Positions 8,649 through 16,654 of a stretch of DNA of 64,000 bases are shown in pieces (the first letter of the stretch is position 1; each line of letters starts with the position of its first letter). The stretch spans positions 24,578-88,577 of the forward strand of contig DAOSUS010000007.1 of assembly GCA_035378955.1 (NCBI GenBank). Reading direction: 5' to 3'. The DNA comes from Candidatus Hydrogenedens sp. (GTDB lineage Bacteria; Hydrogenedentota; Hydrogenedentia; Hydrogenedentales; Hydrogenedentaceae). Both the position numbers and the translations under genes were made by a program. Below the pieces are notes generated by a model. The model had not been told where the DNA came from. It did not search any database and worked only from the letters and a program-made list of their open reading frames with translations.

Positions 8649-9344
8649 ATGTTACAAATATCGAAGTATTTATATTTTGATTCTGCACATAAAAATGAAC
8701 ACAAAGGAGGAAAATATGCCCAGTTACATGGACATACCTTTTATGCAGAAATAATTGCTGAAGGGTCTTTACATCCCGATTATGGCTGGATAGTTGATTT
8801 TAGTGAAATAAAAAAAAGTATTGTTCCTATCATTAATATGTTAGACCATTCCTATTTAAATGAAATCAGTGGATTGGAAAAGGATACAACTATCCCCGCA
8901 ATAGAAAATTGGTTTCGGGAACAACTTCAGGAAAAACCATGGTGGTTTAAAAGTATTCGTATTGGAATTATAGGAGACCTTGACTTTAAGCCTTGCAAAC
9001 TCCCAGCCGAAAAAGACCTTCCTGAATTATGGCGTTTTTCTTTTGAATCTGCCCAATCCTTGCCCCAACTGCCCAATTCCCATCCCTGCCATCATTTACA
9101 TGGACATAGTTATTTTGTGAAAGTAGCCTCAAAAGATATGAATAATCTCCCCTCTGTTTTAAGAAAAATATATGATTTATTAGACCATCGCTGGTTAAAT
9201 GAGATTCCGGGACTGGAAAAAGCAACAAGTGAAATATTAACTCATTGGATTATCGAAAAACTTCACGAATTTAATCACCCGCCTGATATTGTTATCGTTC
9301 AGGAAACCCCTTCTTCTTACTGTATATGGCGAGATAAAAAATAA
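8649..9344 (+). CDS. Tandem 6-pyruvoyl-tetrahydropterin synthase/QueD-like protein with split active-site residues
   Basis: Single QueD proteins (~120 residues) make 6-carboxy-tetrahydropterin for queuosine. This 231-residue protein holds two PTPS-fold repeats (~1-115 and ~125-231). Repeat 1 keeps the zinc histidines (H14, H27, H29 in QLHGHT) and LDH (H67), but has Tyr23 where the catalytic Cys should be and lacks the substrate-anchoring Glu near its end. Repeat 2 keeps Cys147, HGH (H151, H153), LDH (H180) and Glu219 (VQET), but has Gln136 instead of the first zinc His. Neither half is complete by itself. PTPS active sites form between subunits, so complementation within the tandem is possible (inference). 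It follows queA by 14 bases and converges on the next gene. A non-enzymatic or altered role cannot be excluded. Confidence 0.85.
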   Translation: MLQISKYLYFDSAHKNEHKGGKYAQLHGHTFYAEIIAEGSLHPDYGWIVDFSEIKKSIVPIINMLDHSYLNEISGLEKDTTIPAIENWFREQLQEKPWWFKSIRIGIIGDLDFKPCKLPAEKDLPELWRFSFESAQSLPQLPNSHPCHHLHGHSYFVKVASKDMNNLPSVLRKIYDLLDHRWLNEIPGLEKATSEILTHWIIEKLHEFNHPPDIVIVQETPSSYCIWRDKK

Positions 9345-9347
9345 AGA

Positions 9348-11018
9348 TTAATAAGGACTTTGTGAACTATTATTCTCTGTCCCAGTCGGATAAGTATCTT
9401 CAAATACTAAAATAGGTTGATTCTTAGTATTTCGCGATTCGTTGGCAGTGGTTATACGAATAGCGGCTTTATCTTGAAATACACAGGACCATTCACAGAA
9501 ACCACAACCAATACACAGGTTAGGGTCAACTTCCGGTTGTTTTATTTTAACTACCCTGCCATCTCTCAGGGTTACATCTCTTTCCACAAGATAAATGGCT
9601 TTGGGGGAAAGTGGACAATGTTCTTCACATACAAGACACTCTCTTCCATAAGAGTAAGGAATACATCTACCCTTGTCGAATGTTGCCAATCCAATTTTTG
9701 TTTTTTGCTTTTCTAATAAAGGAATAGGCTGGATTGCTTGCGTTGGACATACCTGACCACACATATTGCAACTGTAAAGGCAATAACCTATTTTAGGCAC
9801 GAGTTTAGGCGTCCATAGGGCTTCCCAACCTCCTTCTATTCCCGCAGGTTGTATTGCGTTTGTCGGACATACCCGCATACACGCTCCACACTGAATACAT
9901 CGTTGCAAGAACTCTCGTTCGTTTCTTGACCCCGGAGGACGAATCAATGTTTCAGGAAAAGGCTGTCCTTGTTTTGATTGCGGAGCAACACGGAAACCTA
10001 ACAACCCTACAGTACCGGTTGCCATTGCGGTTAAAACTGTTCTCCGTGGATAATCAAGTTTTCCCGTAGCGATTGCTTTTTTACCGGGAATCTGAAATTG
10101 AAATGAAATAGAGTCAGAACGGCATGAGGCTACACAATTCCAGCAAACAAAACATTCCGTTGGCAACCAATTCCCGCGTTGGTCAGGTTGGGCTCCTGCA
10201 GGGCATGCTTTACTACATTGCCGACAGTTAATACAAGTACTTTCATCATTTTTTAGACGCAATAAAGGTTTTTGAGAAATCAGCCCCAATAGCCCTCCTA
10301 ACGGACACATATAACGACACCAGAAGCGGGGACGAACAAAATTCAGTCCTATTACAAGAAGTAGAGTAAAAGTAATAATTGTCCCTTCTGTATAAAAGGT
10401 TTTTTGAGACATTTTAAATACATGAGTTCGTAATTTTTGATAGATAGGTTCTGAAATTTTTGTAATAGGAAATCCCAATATTTTAGGGTCTTCTTTATAA
10501 AGGGCAGTGCTGGATTCTTCAATAGCTATATGAAATGCAGGAAATATCCCTGTTGATAGGGCTCGATAGAAAAAAGAAAATGGGTCAAAAATTCCAAACC
10601 AATGACCTCCAAACAGACTCATACCTAACATGGCAAAGAGAATAAAATATTTAACACGATGAGCCGAAGTCCGATTTTGATATTCCTTTTTCTTTTTTCC
10701 TGATTGGGCTAACCATGTAAAAAAAGTATGAAGAGTTCCAAAAGGGCAAAACCATCCGCAAAATACCCTACCTAAAAGAAAAGTAATTATTACAGTAGAA
10801 ATGCAAAGCAAGGATAATCCTGCCAGTGTCCATGTAGATAAAAGTGTGAGCAAGAAAATAAGAGGGTCAAGATGGAAAAAGATTTTATAAATTCCTGTTG
10901 AATTACCCTCATCTAAAAAGTGTAAATTCCATGCCAGAATAATGAATAAGACAAAAAACACCAATTGACAAAAGCGCCTTATCCACTGCATCCAAGAACG
11001 AGGTTTTTTAAACTTCAT
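9348..11018 (-). CDS. Membrane polyferredoxin, NapH-like domain fused to NapG-like ferredoxin domain
   Basis: A 556-residue protein. The N-terminal part has several membrane helices and the NapH/NosR-type GRVFCGWFCPFGTLH and RFWCRYMCPLGG motifs, followed by two cysteine clusters (CINCRQCSKACP and CFVCWNCVASC). At ~325 comes YPRRTVLTAMATG, which resembles an internal Tat-type signal, so the remainder looks like a NapG-type protein fused behind NapH. That part has four more Fe-S motifs: CIQCGACMRVCP, CNMCGQVCP, CLVCEEHCP and CIGCGFCEWSC. Such proteins move electrons from quinol, or another donor, to a periplasmic acceptor; the acceptor here is unknown. It lies 4 bases downstream of a DUF362 gene in the same orientation. 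Confidence 0.86.
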   Translation of the reverse strand: MKFKKPRSWMQWIRRFCQLVFFVLFIILAWNLHFLDEGNSTGIYKIFFHLDPLIFLLTLLSTWTLAGLSLLCISTVIITFLLGRVFCGWFCPFGTLHTFFTWLAQSGKKKKEYQNRTSAHRVKYFILFAMLGMSLFGGHWFGIFDPFSFFYRALSTGIFPAFHIAIEESSTALYKEDPKILGFPITKISEPIYQKLRTHVFKMSQKTFYTEGTIITFTLLLVIGLNFVRPRFWCRYMCPLGGLLGLISQKPLLRLKNDESTCINCRQCSKACPAGAQPDQRGNWLPTECFVCWNCVASCRSDSISFQFQIPGKKAIATGKLDYPRRTVLTAMATGTVGLLGFRVAPQSKQGQPFPETLIRPPGSRNEREFLQRCIQCGACMRVCPTNAIQPAGIEGGWEALWTPKLVPKIGYCLYSCNMCGQVCPTQAIQPIPLLEKQKTKIGLATFDKGRCIPYSYGRECLVCEEHCPLSPKAIYLVERDVTLRDGRVVKIKQPEVDPNLCIGCGFCEWSCVFQDKAAIRITTANESRNTKNQPILVFEDTYPTGTENNSSQSPY

Positions 11019-11022
11019 GATT

Positions 11023-11958
11023 TTATACTACGATTTCCTGATACTTTAGTTTGTTTTTATAATCAATTTGACCCAAACCTGCTTCAAAAGCCTTTTTAAC
11101 AGTTCCTATTTGATTCGGGTCGTGATTTAATATTTCACATCCGAAAGCATCTAACGCTACAATGTCTGTAGATATGGCAACAGTATTTACTCTTTTTACA
11201 TCTTTTAGGTCTCCACCTTGAGGACCATTTGCAGTAAGGACACGGATAGCATCAAGAATAGAAACCTTGGGTTTCATATATGCGGTTATGTCTTTAATGC
11301 AGGTAGGCAAATCCTGATGAAACATTCTACGATTTTCAATTACACCCATATAATTTTTCATTGCAAGGGTTACTGTAGTAGAAGCATGATGTTTGGTAAC
11401 AGGAACGCTAATTACAATATCTGATTCGATTATTTCGGGATATAGAGGTATCTTTTTTACTCGTTCTCCTCCTATTTCCATTTCTTTAAAGCGACTACGG
11501 TCTACATATACAAGTTCTGCTCCTGTTTCTTTTACAACGGCAGAGATACCACTGGTTACATAAGATTTAGTCGCATCGTTTACGGTATTATCACCTACTT
11601 TAACTGTTTTTGCTCCTGCATTAAAGCACAGTTCTATCAAAGCCCTTAACAAATCTGGATTTGTATTTGCAGATTGTTCAGGAGTTCTATCCCATGCTAT
11701 ATTGGGCTTAATCCAGACGACATCTCCTTTCTTAACGAAGCGTTCCATTCCGCCAATAGCCTCAGCGGCTTTTTTCAAAAGTTTTTCTGCAATTTCTCGG
11801 GTAGGTTCTTCAGGGACAGGGTCTCCTTTCCATTTACAAACGACCATGTCTAACGGAGAATTTGTAGTCTGTGCATTGCCCATAAAAGGCTGAAAGGCTA
11901 ATGCTCCTGCACAACAACCTGTTTCAATCAAAAATTGTCTACGTGTCTTTTTTTTCAT
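11023..11958 (-). CDS. DUF362 family protein with Tat signal peptide
   Basis: A 311-residue protein starting with a twin-arginine-type leader (KKKTRRQFLIETG) and a hydrophobic stretch ending near NAQ, so export folded by Tat is predicted. The mature part has DUF362 features: GDVVWIKPNIAW, a conserved VGDNTVNDA region, SVPVTKHHASTTVTLAMKN and MGVIENRRMFHQ. DUF362 proteins often sit next to, or are fused with, 4Fe-4S modules, and the gene directly downstream is a membrane polyferredoxin, so the two likely form a redox unit. The biochemical role of DUF362 is not established, and no Fe-S cysteine motif is evident in this protein. Gly-rich RBS-like GGAG lies before the ATG. Confidence 0.84.
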   Translation of the reverse strand: MKKKTRRQFLIETGCCAGALAFQPFMGNAQTTNSPLDMVVCKWKGDPVPEEPTREIAEKLLKKAAEAIGGMERFVKKGDVVWIKPNIAWDRTPEQSANTNPDLLRALIELCFNAGAKTVKVGDNTVNDATKSYVTSGISAVVKETGAELVYVDRSRFKEMEIGGERVKKIPLYPEIIESDIVISVPVTKHHASTTVTLAMKNYMGVIENRRMFHQDLPTCIKDITAYMKPKVSILDAIRVLTANGPQGGDLKDVKRVNTVAISTDIVALDAFGCEILNHDPNQIGTVKKAFEAGLGQIDYKNKLKYQEIVV

Positions 11959-12090
11959 AATTCATTCTCCTAATCTTAGGTTTTAGCAGGCTATAGGATG
12001 TATTACATTATACTACATTTCAACGGTTATTTACTCCATATATTTAGACATATCTACATAGAAAAATAGTTTCGATATTACAAATCCTTG

Positions 12091-13037
12091 CTATGCATTC
12101 AATCTTCTTAAGAACCATTTTCCTAAATATTCAAAATCAATAGACATTTCTTTCCAGATATGAGGTGCATTTTTTTTGATTATTAATTCACAGTCCCATT
12201 GTAATGTTTTGATTTTTTTATAAAAATTCTCCGATTGCAAGAAAGGAACAATCATATCTTTTGTCCCATGAAATAACAATACCGAAGGTGGATTCTCAAT
12301 TTTTTCCATTGGAAAATATATAGGAGAAAGTTCTCTTAAATTTGTTTCCAGTTCTGTCGGAGGTAAATTTAATTCTTCTTCAAGAAAAGTTTTTTTCTTG
12401 CAAGTCGGTTAAGAATTTCTTTTATATCAAAAGGCAGAGATGATAATGAATAAAACGACAACAAATCAGTTGGAGAACAAAACAGGGCGATTACAGGGAC
12501 ATGCTTATAAAAAGGCTTCTTCTCTGACGGTAAACTACCTATAAATTTGGGTTCCTGGAACAAAGCATTAATAGCTAAATGTCCACCTGCGGATATACCC
12601 ATGATTCCTAATTGTTTTTTATGAATACCGAATTGCTCTGTATGAGATAGTATGTATTGAATTCCTGCTTGAACATTACGAATCATTTGCATACCATTAA
12701 AAATCTGTATGGAGCCGGGCGATAAAGCAAAAACACAATACCCCTGCTTACAAAGAACATCGTAAACACCCAATCCCATGTGTTGGATAAGTTGATGGCG
12801 GTCAGAAAACCAACCATTAGAAACAACATCAATTATTCCATAACCATTAGAATTCTCCAAAGGCTGGAATACATCCATAGTCAACCCGACGCCGTAAGCT
12901 TCTGCAAATACAACATGAGGTTGATGTTTATACAATCCAGAGGTTTTGGGTCTTATAGTTAACTTGCTTGCTGGGTTATATAATTCCTGAACAGGTCTTA
13001 ATTTGATAGACGGTTTTTCTTCCGGGTTTCTTTCCAT
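12091..13037 (-). pseudogene. Alpha/beta hydrolase (BD-FAE/esterase-like), interrupted by a -1 frameshift at an A7 run
   Basis: Two reading frames make one alpha/beta hydrolase. The first (start 13037) has the nucleophile motif GISAGGH (Ser149) and ends early at 12369. The second runs to 12091 and holds HGTKDMIVP (acid) and NAPHIW (His). They join exactly if one base is gained, or the ribosome slips by -1, at the run of seven A on the minus strand (12390-12396): the reading then continues KKTFLEEELNLPPTEL into the second frame without a stop, giving ~315 residues with the whole catalytic triad. The site reads A-AAA-AAA in the zero frame, a known slippery heptamer. Assembly error, a recent mutation, or programmed/transcriptional slippage are all possible. 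No obvious signal peptide was seen; substrate unknown. Confidence 0.75.
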
Positions 13038-13141
13038 TTCCTATCATTCTTTATTAATAATCAATTAAGTATTTGTTCATGATAAAGATAGTTTATTAAA
13101 ATATCTTTACTTTTTTATAATTTGATTAGAAATTAATAATA

Positions 13142-15406
13142 ATGTTTACGAGTATCTCTTTTTCAATTTGTATAATTACCCTTTTTTATATTCAGGGACA
13201 GGTTCCTGTGGAAAGTCCTTTAACTACCCCTTTAATTGCTGAAATAACAGCAGACCATCCCTTATTTCTTTTTTCTTGCAATACCCAATCTTCAGAGATA
13301 GAAAAAATAAAAAATCAGTGGGATACTCTGGATAATAACTTAAAACCTTTCTCTGCCTTGTGGATAGATTTAGGTTCCAATATAGTAATAGACCCTGGCA
13401 AAACAGAAGATTTATTGAGTACCCTATTTCAGGATTTTAAGTGTCCCTTTGTTTTAAAAATACCGCAAATTATGAATAAGGAAACCCGTCCAGAATACCA
13501 GGAACTGGAGTCTCTTTTTGCCCGTTTTCCGAATATGCTTGGAGTGTCTATTCATGATTTCACATTAAATATGTATCCTTCCCCAAAATATGGGATTACC
13601 CCGGATTATTCTCATGTCTTATGGGTATCAAAACTCATACAGGTACTTGCTTCTTATGGCAGGTTCTTATATTGGTGTATGGATTCCATAGAGTGGGCTC
13701 ATTTCTTTACAAATCCAGCAGGAGAACCTTTATTTAACACGGTTAAAAAATATGCTGAGTATGTAATCCCATCGTATCGTTATAACGGCGATTTTTCGAT
13801 AGTTGGGCTGGGTGAGATGTTGGGGCTTTATACTTCCAATATTGTAAATCGTTTTGGAATTGTTTGTAGTTCTTCGTGGTATCACGACAATTTTATTATT
13901 GAACCTTGTTTGTTGGGAAAATCTCCAGAAGGTGCAATAAGTATTCATAGCCCAATTTATCGAGCAATGATATTAAATGGGATGCTTGCAGGGGCTGTGG
14001 TTTATGCAATTGAAGACGAAAATGCTTTATGGGGTGGGAAAGAACAAATTCACTGGGAAAAAGCAATACAACCAGCATTACGGGAACTTATCACCGTAAA
14101 TTCCATACCTCAAAAAAATCTGATTTTGCAACGGGTAAATACAGGGTTACAATTATTCCCTTCCACAAATCCACTTGAGTTCCAACAAAACTTAAAAGAA
14201 ATAGATTTACAAAGAAATGAAGGAAGAATGATTCAAGTTATTTATGGGGATACTTCACACGGTAAGTTGCCTGTCATTGTCCCTGAAAATGGAAGTTCTT
14301 ATATTATTCCTATCTTGCCTTCTTTTTTGTCAAAAGAGGAAACAAATTTTCTCCCGAATATTGTTGGTTATAGACCTTCCCATCCCGAATGGACATGGAC
14401 TCAGGTTTTATCCAATACTTCTCAACCTGTGGGAGAAGGAACTGCCTTTATTGCCAGTATAGGAAAAACTATTTTTGTGTTTAACTCAAACGAGTATGAA
14501 AATAATCAACAAACCTTCCAAATCACCAATTTGCCTGCACCTGTCCGAAAGTTTAGTGCAAATCGTAGTGCGGAAGGAGTTTTAATAAAATGGCCCTTTA
14601 GGGAAGGGGATATTTCATATCAGGTTTATCGCCGAATTCCTCCTGAAACTTCATTCCAGTTATTAGCTCGGGGTCTGGATACGAGAGAATGGAAAGATAC
14701 ATCTATATTGCCTCAACAAACCGTTACTTATTCTATAACAGCATTAACATCGGAACAAGAACCCTTTTCGGGAACTATAAATTATGGGGAATATTTTGTG
14801 TTTAGTTCAGTGGAAAGCCGAATTGTGGAAGAAGTTGTCCTTGCCCCGGAAACTTTTGCAGCGGAAAGTGTTCCTATTATGCAATCAACAGCTTTATTGA
14901 ATGAACAGGCAAAATGTAATGACCCCGCAGATGGTTTAGAGTTGCCCCAAAAAGAGCAAGTAGATGCAATTAAAAAAACAATGGAACTATTTGAATCCGC
15001 ATTTATTGGTAAAAATGTAGAGTCCATAGTAAATTTGTTTGACCCATCATGCAAAGATACTTTGGGAAGAGGTGTGGATTATATTCGGGCAGGACTGGAA
15101 TTCTTTTTTAGTCAATGTCAATATCCTAAAGTTATCTGGCAAATTCGTAGATGGCTTTTTATTACAACTCCGGAAAATCAAACGCAGGTAAAGATGGTGG
15201 TCTTTTTACGCATGAAAGGATATAAGATTTCCGATAGTGCGGGTGTTAAAGGGAGTATCCCTGTCGAAATATTAGCAGGAATTGATGGCGAAACTACTTT
15301 TACATGGACTCTGCAAGATAATCAATGGAAAATAATTCAAATAGAACCCAATTTCCTGGAAATAAAGCAATTCAACACAAGTATTGGTTCCCCTTATTCC
15401 GAATAA
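13142..15406 (+). CDS. Secreted multidomain protein: possible glycosidase-like barrel, FN3-like domain and NTF2-like C-terminus
   Basis: A 754-residue protein with an N-terminal hydrophobic signal sequence. Residues ~30-330 contain alternating hydrophobic strands (WIDLGS, FVLKIPQ, MLGVSIHDF, FLYWCMDS, YVIPSYRYNG, FGIVCSSSWYHDN, GAVVYAIEDE) that suggest a TIM-barrel glycoside hydrolase; the pattern recalls GH98-like enzymes, but I cannot confirm the family or the catalytic acids. Residues ~470-555 look like a fibronectin-III-type domain (VRKFSANRSAEGVLIKW, YQVYRR). Residues ~615-745 resemble an NTF2/SnoaL-like fold (MELFESAFIGKNVESIVNLF). The gene is divergent from the broken hydrolase and converges on nrpR, 3 bases away. 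Substrate and role are unknown. Confidence 0.6.
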   Translation: MFTSISFSICIITLFYIQGQVPVESPLTTPLIAEITADHPLFLFSCNTQSSEIEKIKNQWDTLDNNLKPFSALWIDLGSNIVIDPGKTEDLLSTLFQDFKCPFVLKIPQIMNKETRPEYQELESLFARFPNMLGVSIHDFTLNMYPSPKYGITPDYSHVLWVSKLIQVLASYGRFLYWCMDSIEWAHFFTNPAGEPLFNTVKKYAEYVIPSYRYNGDFSIVGLGEMLGLYTSNIVNRFGIVCSSSWYHDNFIIEPCLLGKSPEGAISIHSPIYRAMILNGMLAGAVVYAIEDENALWGGKEQIHWEKAIQPALRELITVNSIPQKNLILQRVNTGLQLFPSTNPLEFQQNLKEIDLQRNEGRMIQVIYGDTSHGKLPVIVPENGSSYIIPILPSFLSKEETNFLPNIVGYRPSHPEWTWTQVLSNTSQPVGEGTAFIASIGKTIFVFNSNEYENNQQTFQITNLPAPVRKFSANRSAEGVLIKWPFREGDISYQVYRRIPPETSFQLLARGLDTREWKDTSILPQQTVTYSITALTSEQEPFSGTINYGEYFVFSSVESRIVEEVVLAPETFAAESVPIMQSTALLNEQAKCNDPADGLELPQKEQVDAIKKTMELFESAFIGKNVESIVNLFDPSCKDTLGRGVDYIRAGLEFFFSQCQYPKVIWQIRRWLFITTPENQTQVKMVVFLRMKGYKISDSAGVKGSIPVEILAGIDGETTFTWTLQDNQWKIIQIEPNFLEIKQFNTSIGSPYSE

Positions 15407-15409
15407 AAA

Positions 15410-16429
15410 TCAAATAATTTTCTTTACTAATTTTTCAATTTCTGTATATTTGATAAGTGAATTATAATCAAACAAGCAATTCATTGCTTTAGAAACTACC
15501 TCTACTCCATTTTCTGCTAAAACAGCAATTGGATTTAATCCTGCCAGAACAAGAATACCTGTTCTACCATAGGGAACGGACATATCCAGAAGGGGTTGAT
15601 TCGGCGTTCCAAATGCAAGAATCCCTCCTAATAAACATTTCTCAACTTCTTTTGCCAATTCCTTTGCTTTGTTAAGAGAAACAGAGGGTATTTCACGGAA
15701 ACTAACACCAATAACCCCATTTCCTGTTTTTGTTGCAGAGCCTACATTTGTCATTCGCCCTCGTATAAAGATTTCAAGCGGGTCTATTGTAGTTCCATCA
15801 TAACTTATGATTTGAGTAAATCGTTTAGGTTCTCCCTGTTCTAATTCAACAAGTGAGCCAAAACGAGAAGTCATGGGAATTCCATGCCGAAGAAATATTC
15901 CATTCAGACTAACACTACAAATAGTTCCAATAGCTACATGGTTTTTAGGAACACGAAAAGAACCCAATGTTTGTTCTTCATCAGCGATGGTTAATAATTT
16001 TCCCATGCCCAGATTTTTTTCATAAACTTGATAGATTTTATTAATATATTTGGATAGATATTCTTTTTTTAGATAACTAATGTTTAATATTATTTTCCCC
16101 TGTTTTTTACTTAAGTCAAAATCCATACGAAACGCCAAATCTTCCACTTTGGAAGAAACAAAACCTACTTTATCTACCACGAGTTCCGTTTCTAATTCTT
16201 CTCTACCCCGATTGGTAATTCTTCTCCCTTTTCTTCCTAAATTCTCCGTCCAACCCATGCTATCAGTTAGTATCAAATAATCGCGGATAGCACGGTCTGT
16301 TAATTCAATCCCTGATAATCGTAATATTTCAGAGATTCGTTCGCTACCAATAGATTCTTCACTATTTGCTAAAACATGAAGAATCGCCTGAAGTTGCCTT
16401 TTTATTTTTATGTCACGAAAACTTTTCAT
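15410..16429 (-). CDS. nrpR: NrpR-family transcriptional regulator (winged helix plus one NrpR/DUF128 domain)
   Basis: A 339-residue protein. Residues ~1-75 form a winged-helix domain (LQAILHVLANSEESIGSERISEIL, ITNRGREEL) of the RNase-R type found in NrpR. The rest is a single DUF128/NrpR regulatory domain (VSLNGIFLRHGIP, SRFGSLVEL, DGTTIDPLEIFI, GRMTNV, GVIGVSFREIP, VPYGRTGI). In methanogenic archaea NrpR represses nitrogen-assimilation genes and is released by 2-oxoglutarate. The gene is divergent from glutamate dehydrogenase, and the spacer holds palindromes matching or resembling the archaeal NrpR operator. Control of gdhA and of itself is inferred. NrpR is mainly archaeal and patchy in bacteria. 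Methanococcal NrpR has two regulatory domains; this has one. Confidence 0.88.
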   Translation of the reverse strand: MKSFRDIKIKRQLQAILHVLANSEESIGSERISEILRLSGIELTDRAIRDYLILTDSMGWTENLGRKGRRITNRGREELETELVVDKVGFVSSKVEDLAFRMDFDLSKKQGKIILNISYLKKEYLSKYINKIYQVYEKNLGMGKLLTIADEEQTLGSFRVPKNHVAIGTICSVSLNGIFLRHGIPMTSRFGSLVELEQGEPKRFTQIISYDGTTIDPLEIFIRGRMTNVGSATKTGNGVIGVSFREIPSVSLNKAKELAKEVEKCLLGGILAFGTPNQPLLDMSVPYGRTGILVLAGLNPIAVLAENGVEVVSKAMNCLFDYNSLIKYTEIEKLVKKII

Positions 16430-16452
16430 AATAATCTCCCAAAAACTAAAAG

Positions 16453-16466
16453 CGGAAATATTTCCG
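16453..16466. promoter_or_regulatory. Perfect palindrome CGGAA-N4-TTCCG, candidate NrpR operator on the nrpR side
   Basis: CGGAAATATTTCCG is a perfect 14-base inverted repeat, 24 bases before the nrpR start codon. A minus-strand promoter is plausible just upstream: TTGATA (16508-16513 on plus as TATCAA), 18 bases, then GATATT (16484-16489 on plus as AATATC), which puts the palindrome at about +11 to +24. The half-sites are the same GGAA/TTCC as in the gdhA-side element, but spaced by 4 instead of 6. Negative autoregulation of nrpR is inferred. Confidence 0.6.
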
Positions 16467-16544
16467 TTTCTTTATTTGTATCAAATATCGCATAAAAAAG
16501 AACTAATTATCAAATTATATGAATTTAACAACTTATAATATAAT

Positions 16545-16574
16545 TTGCAAACACTAAATTATTTGTATTATAGT
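16545..16574 (+). promoter_or_regulatory. Candidate sigma-70 promoter of gdhA
   Basis: TTGCAA (16545-16550), 18 bases, then TATAGT (16569-16574) gives a reasonable -35/-10 pair. The predicted start of transcription, ~16581, falls at the edge of the GGAA-N6-TTCC palindrome, the position expected of a repressor site. The leader would be ~75 bases before the gdhA ATG, which has an AAGGAG ribosome site. Confidence 0.5.
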
Positions 16575-16582
16575 ATTGCAAT

Positions 16583-16598
16583 CGGAAGTGTGATTCCG
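16583..16598. promoter_or_regulatory. CGGAA-N6-TTCCG palindrome, candidate NrpR operator controlling gdhA
   Basis: The element reads CGGAA, GTGTGA, TTCCG. GGAA-N6-TTCC is the operator consensus described for NrpR in methanogens, and it is matched exactly here, extended by an outer C-G pair. It sits directly after the putative gdhA -10 box and 56 bases before the gdhA start codon, and the divergent gene encodes an NrpR-family protein. Binding is inferred from this match. Confidence 0.7.
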
Positions 16599-16654
16599 TA
16601 TAACTTAATGTATATTTTCCAATAACAAAAACATTTACATAAGGAGCATATCAA

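Noticed and set aside
12091..12309. Separate 72-codon gene downstream of the hydrolase
   Set aside because: It holds the acid and histidine of the same triad and joins the first frame exactly at the A7 run.
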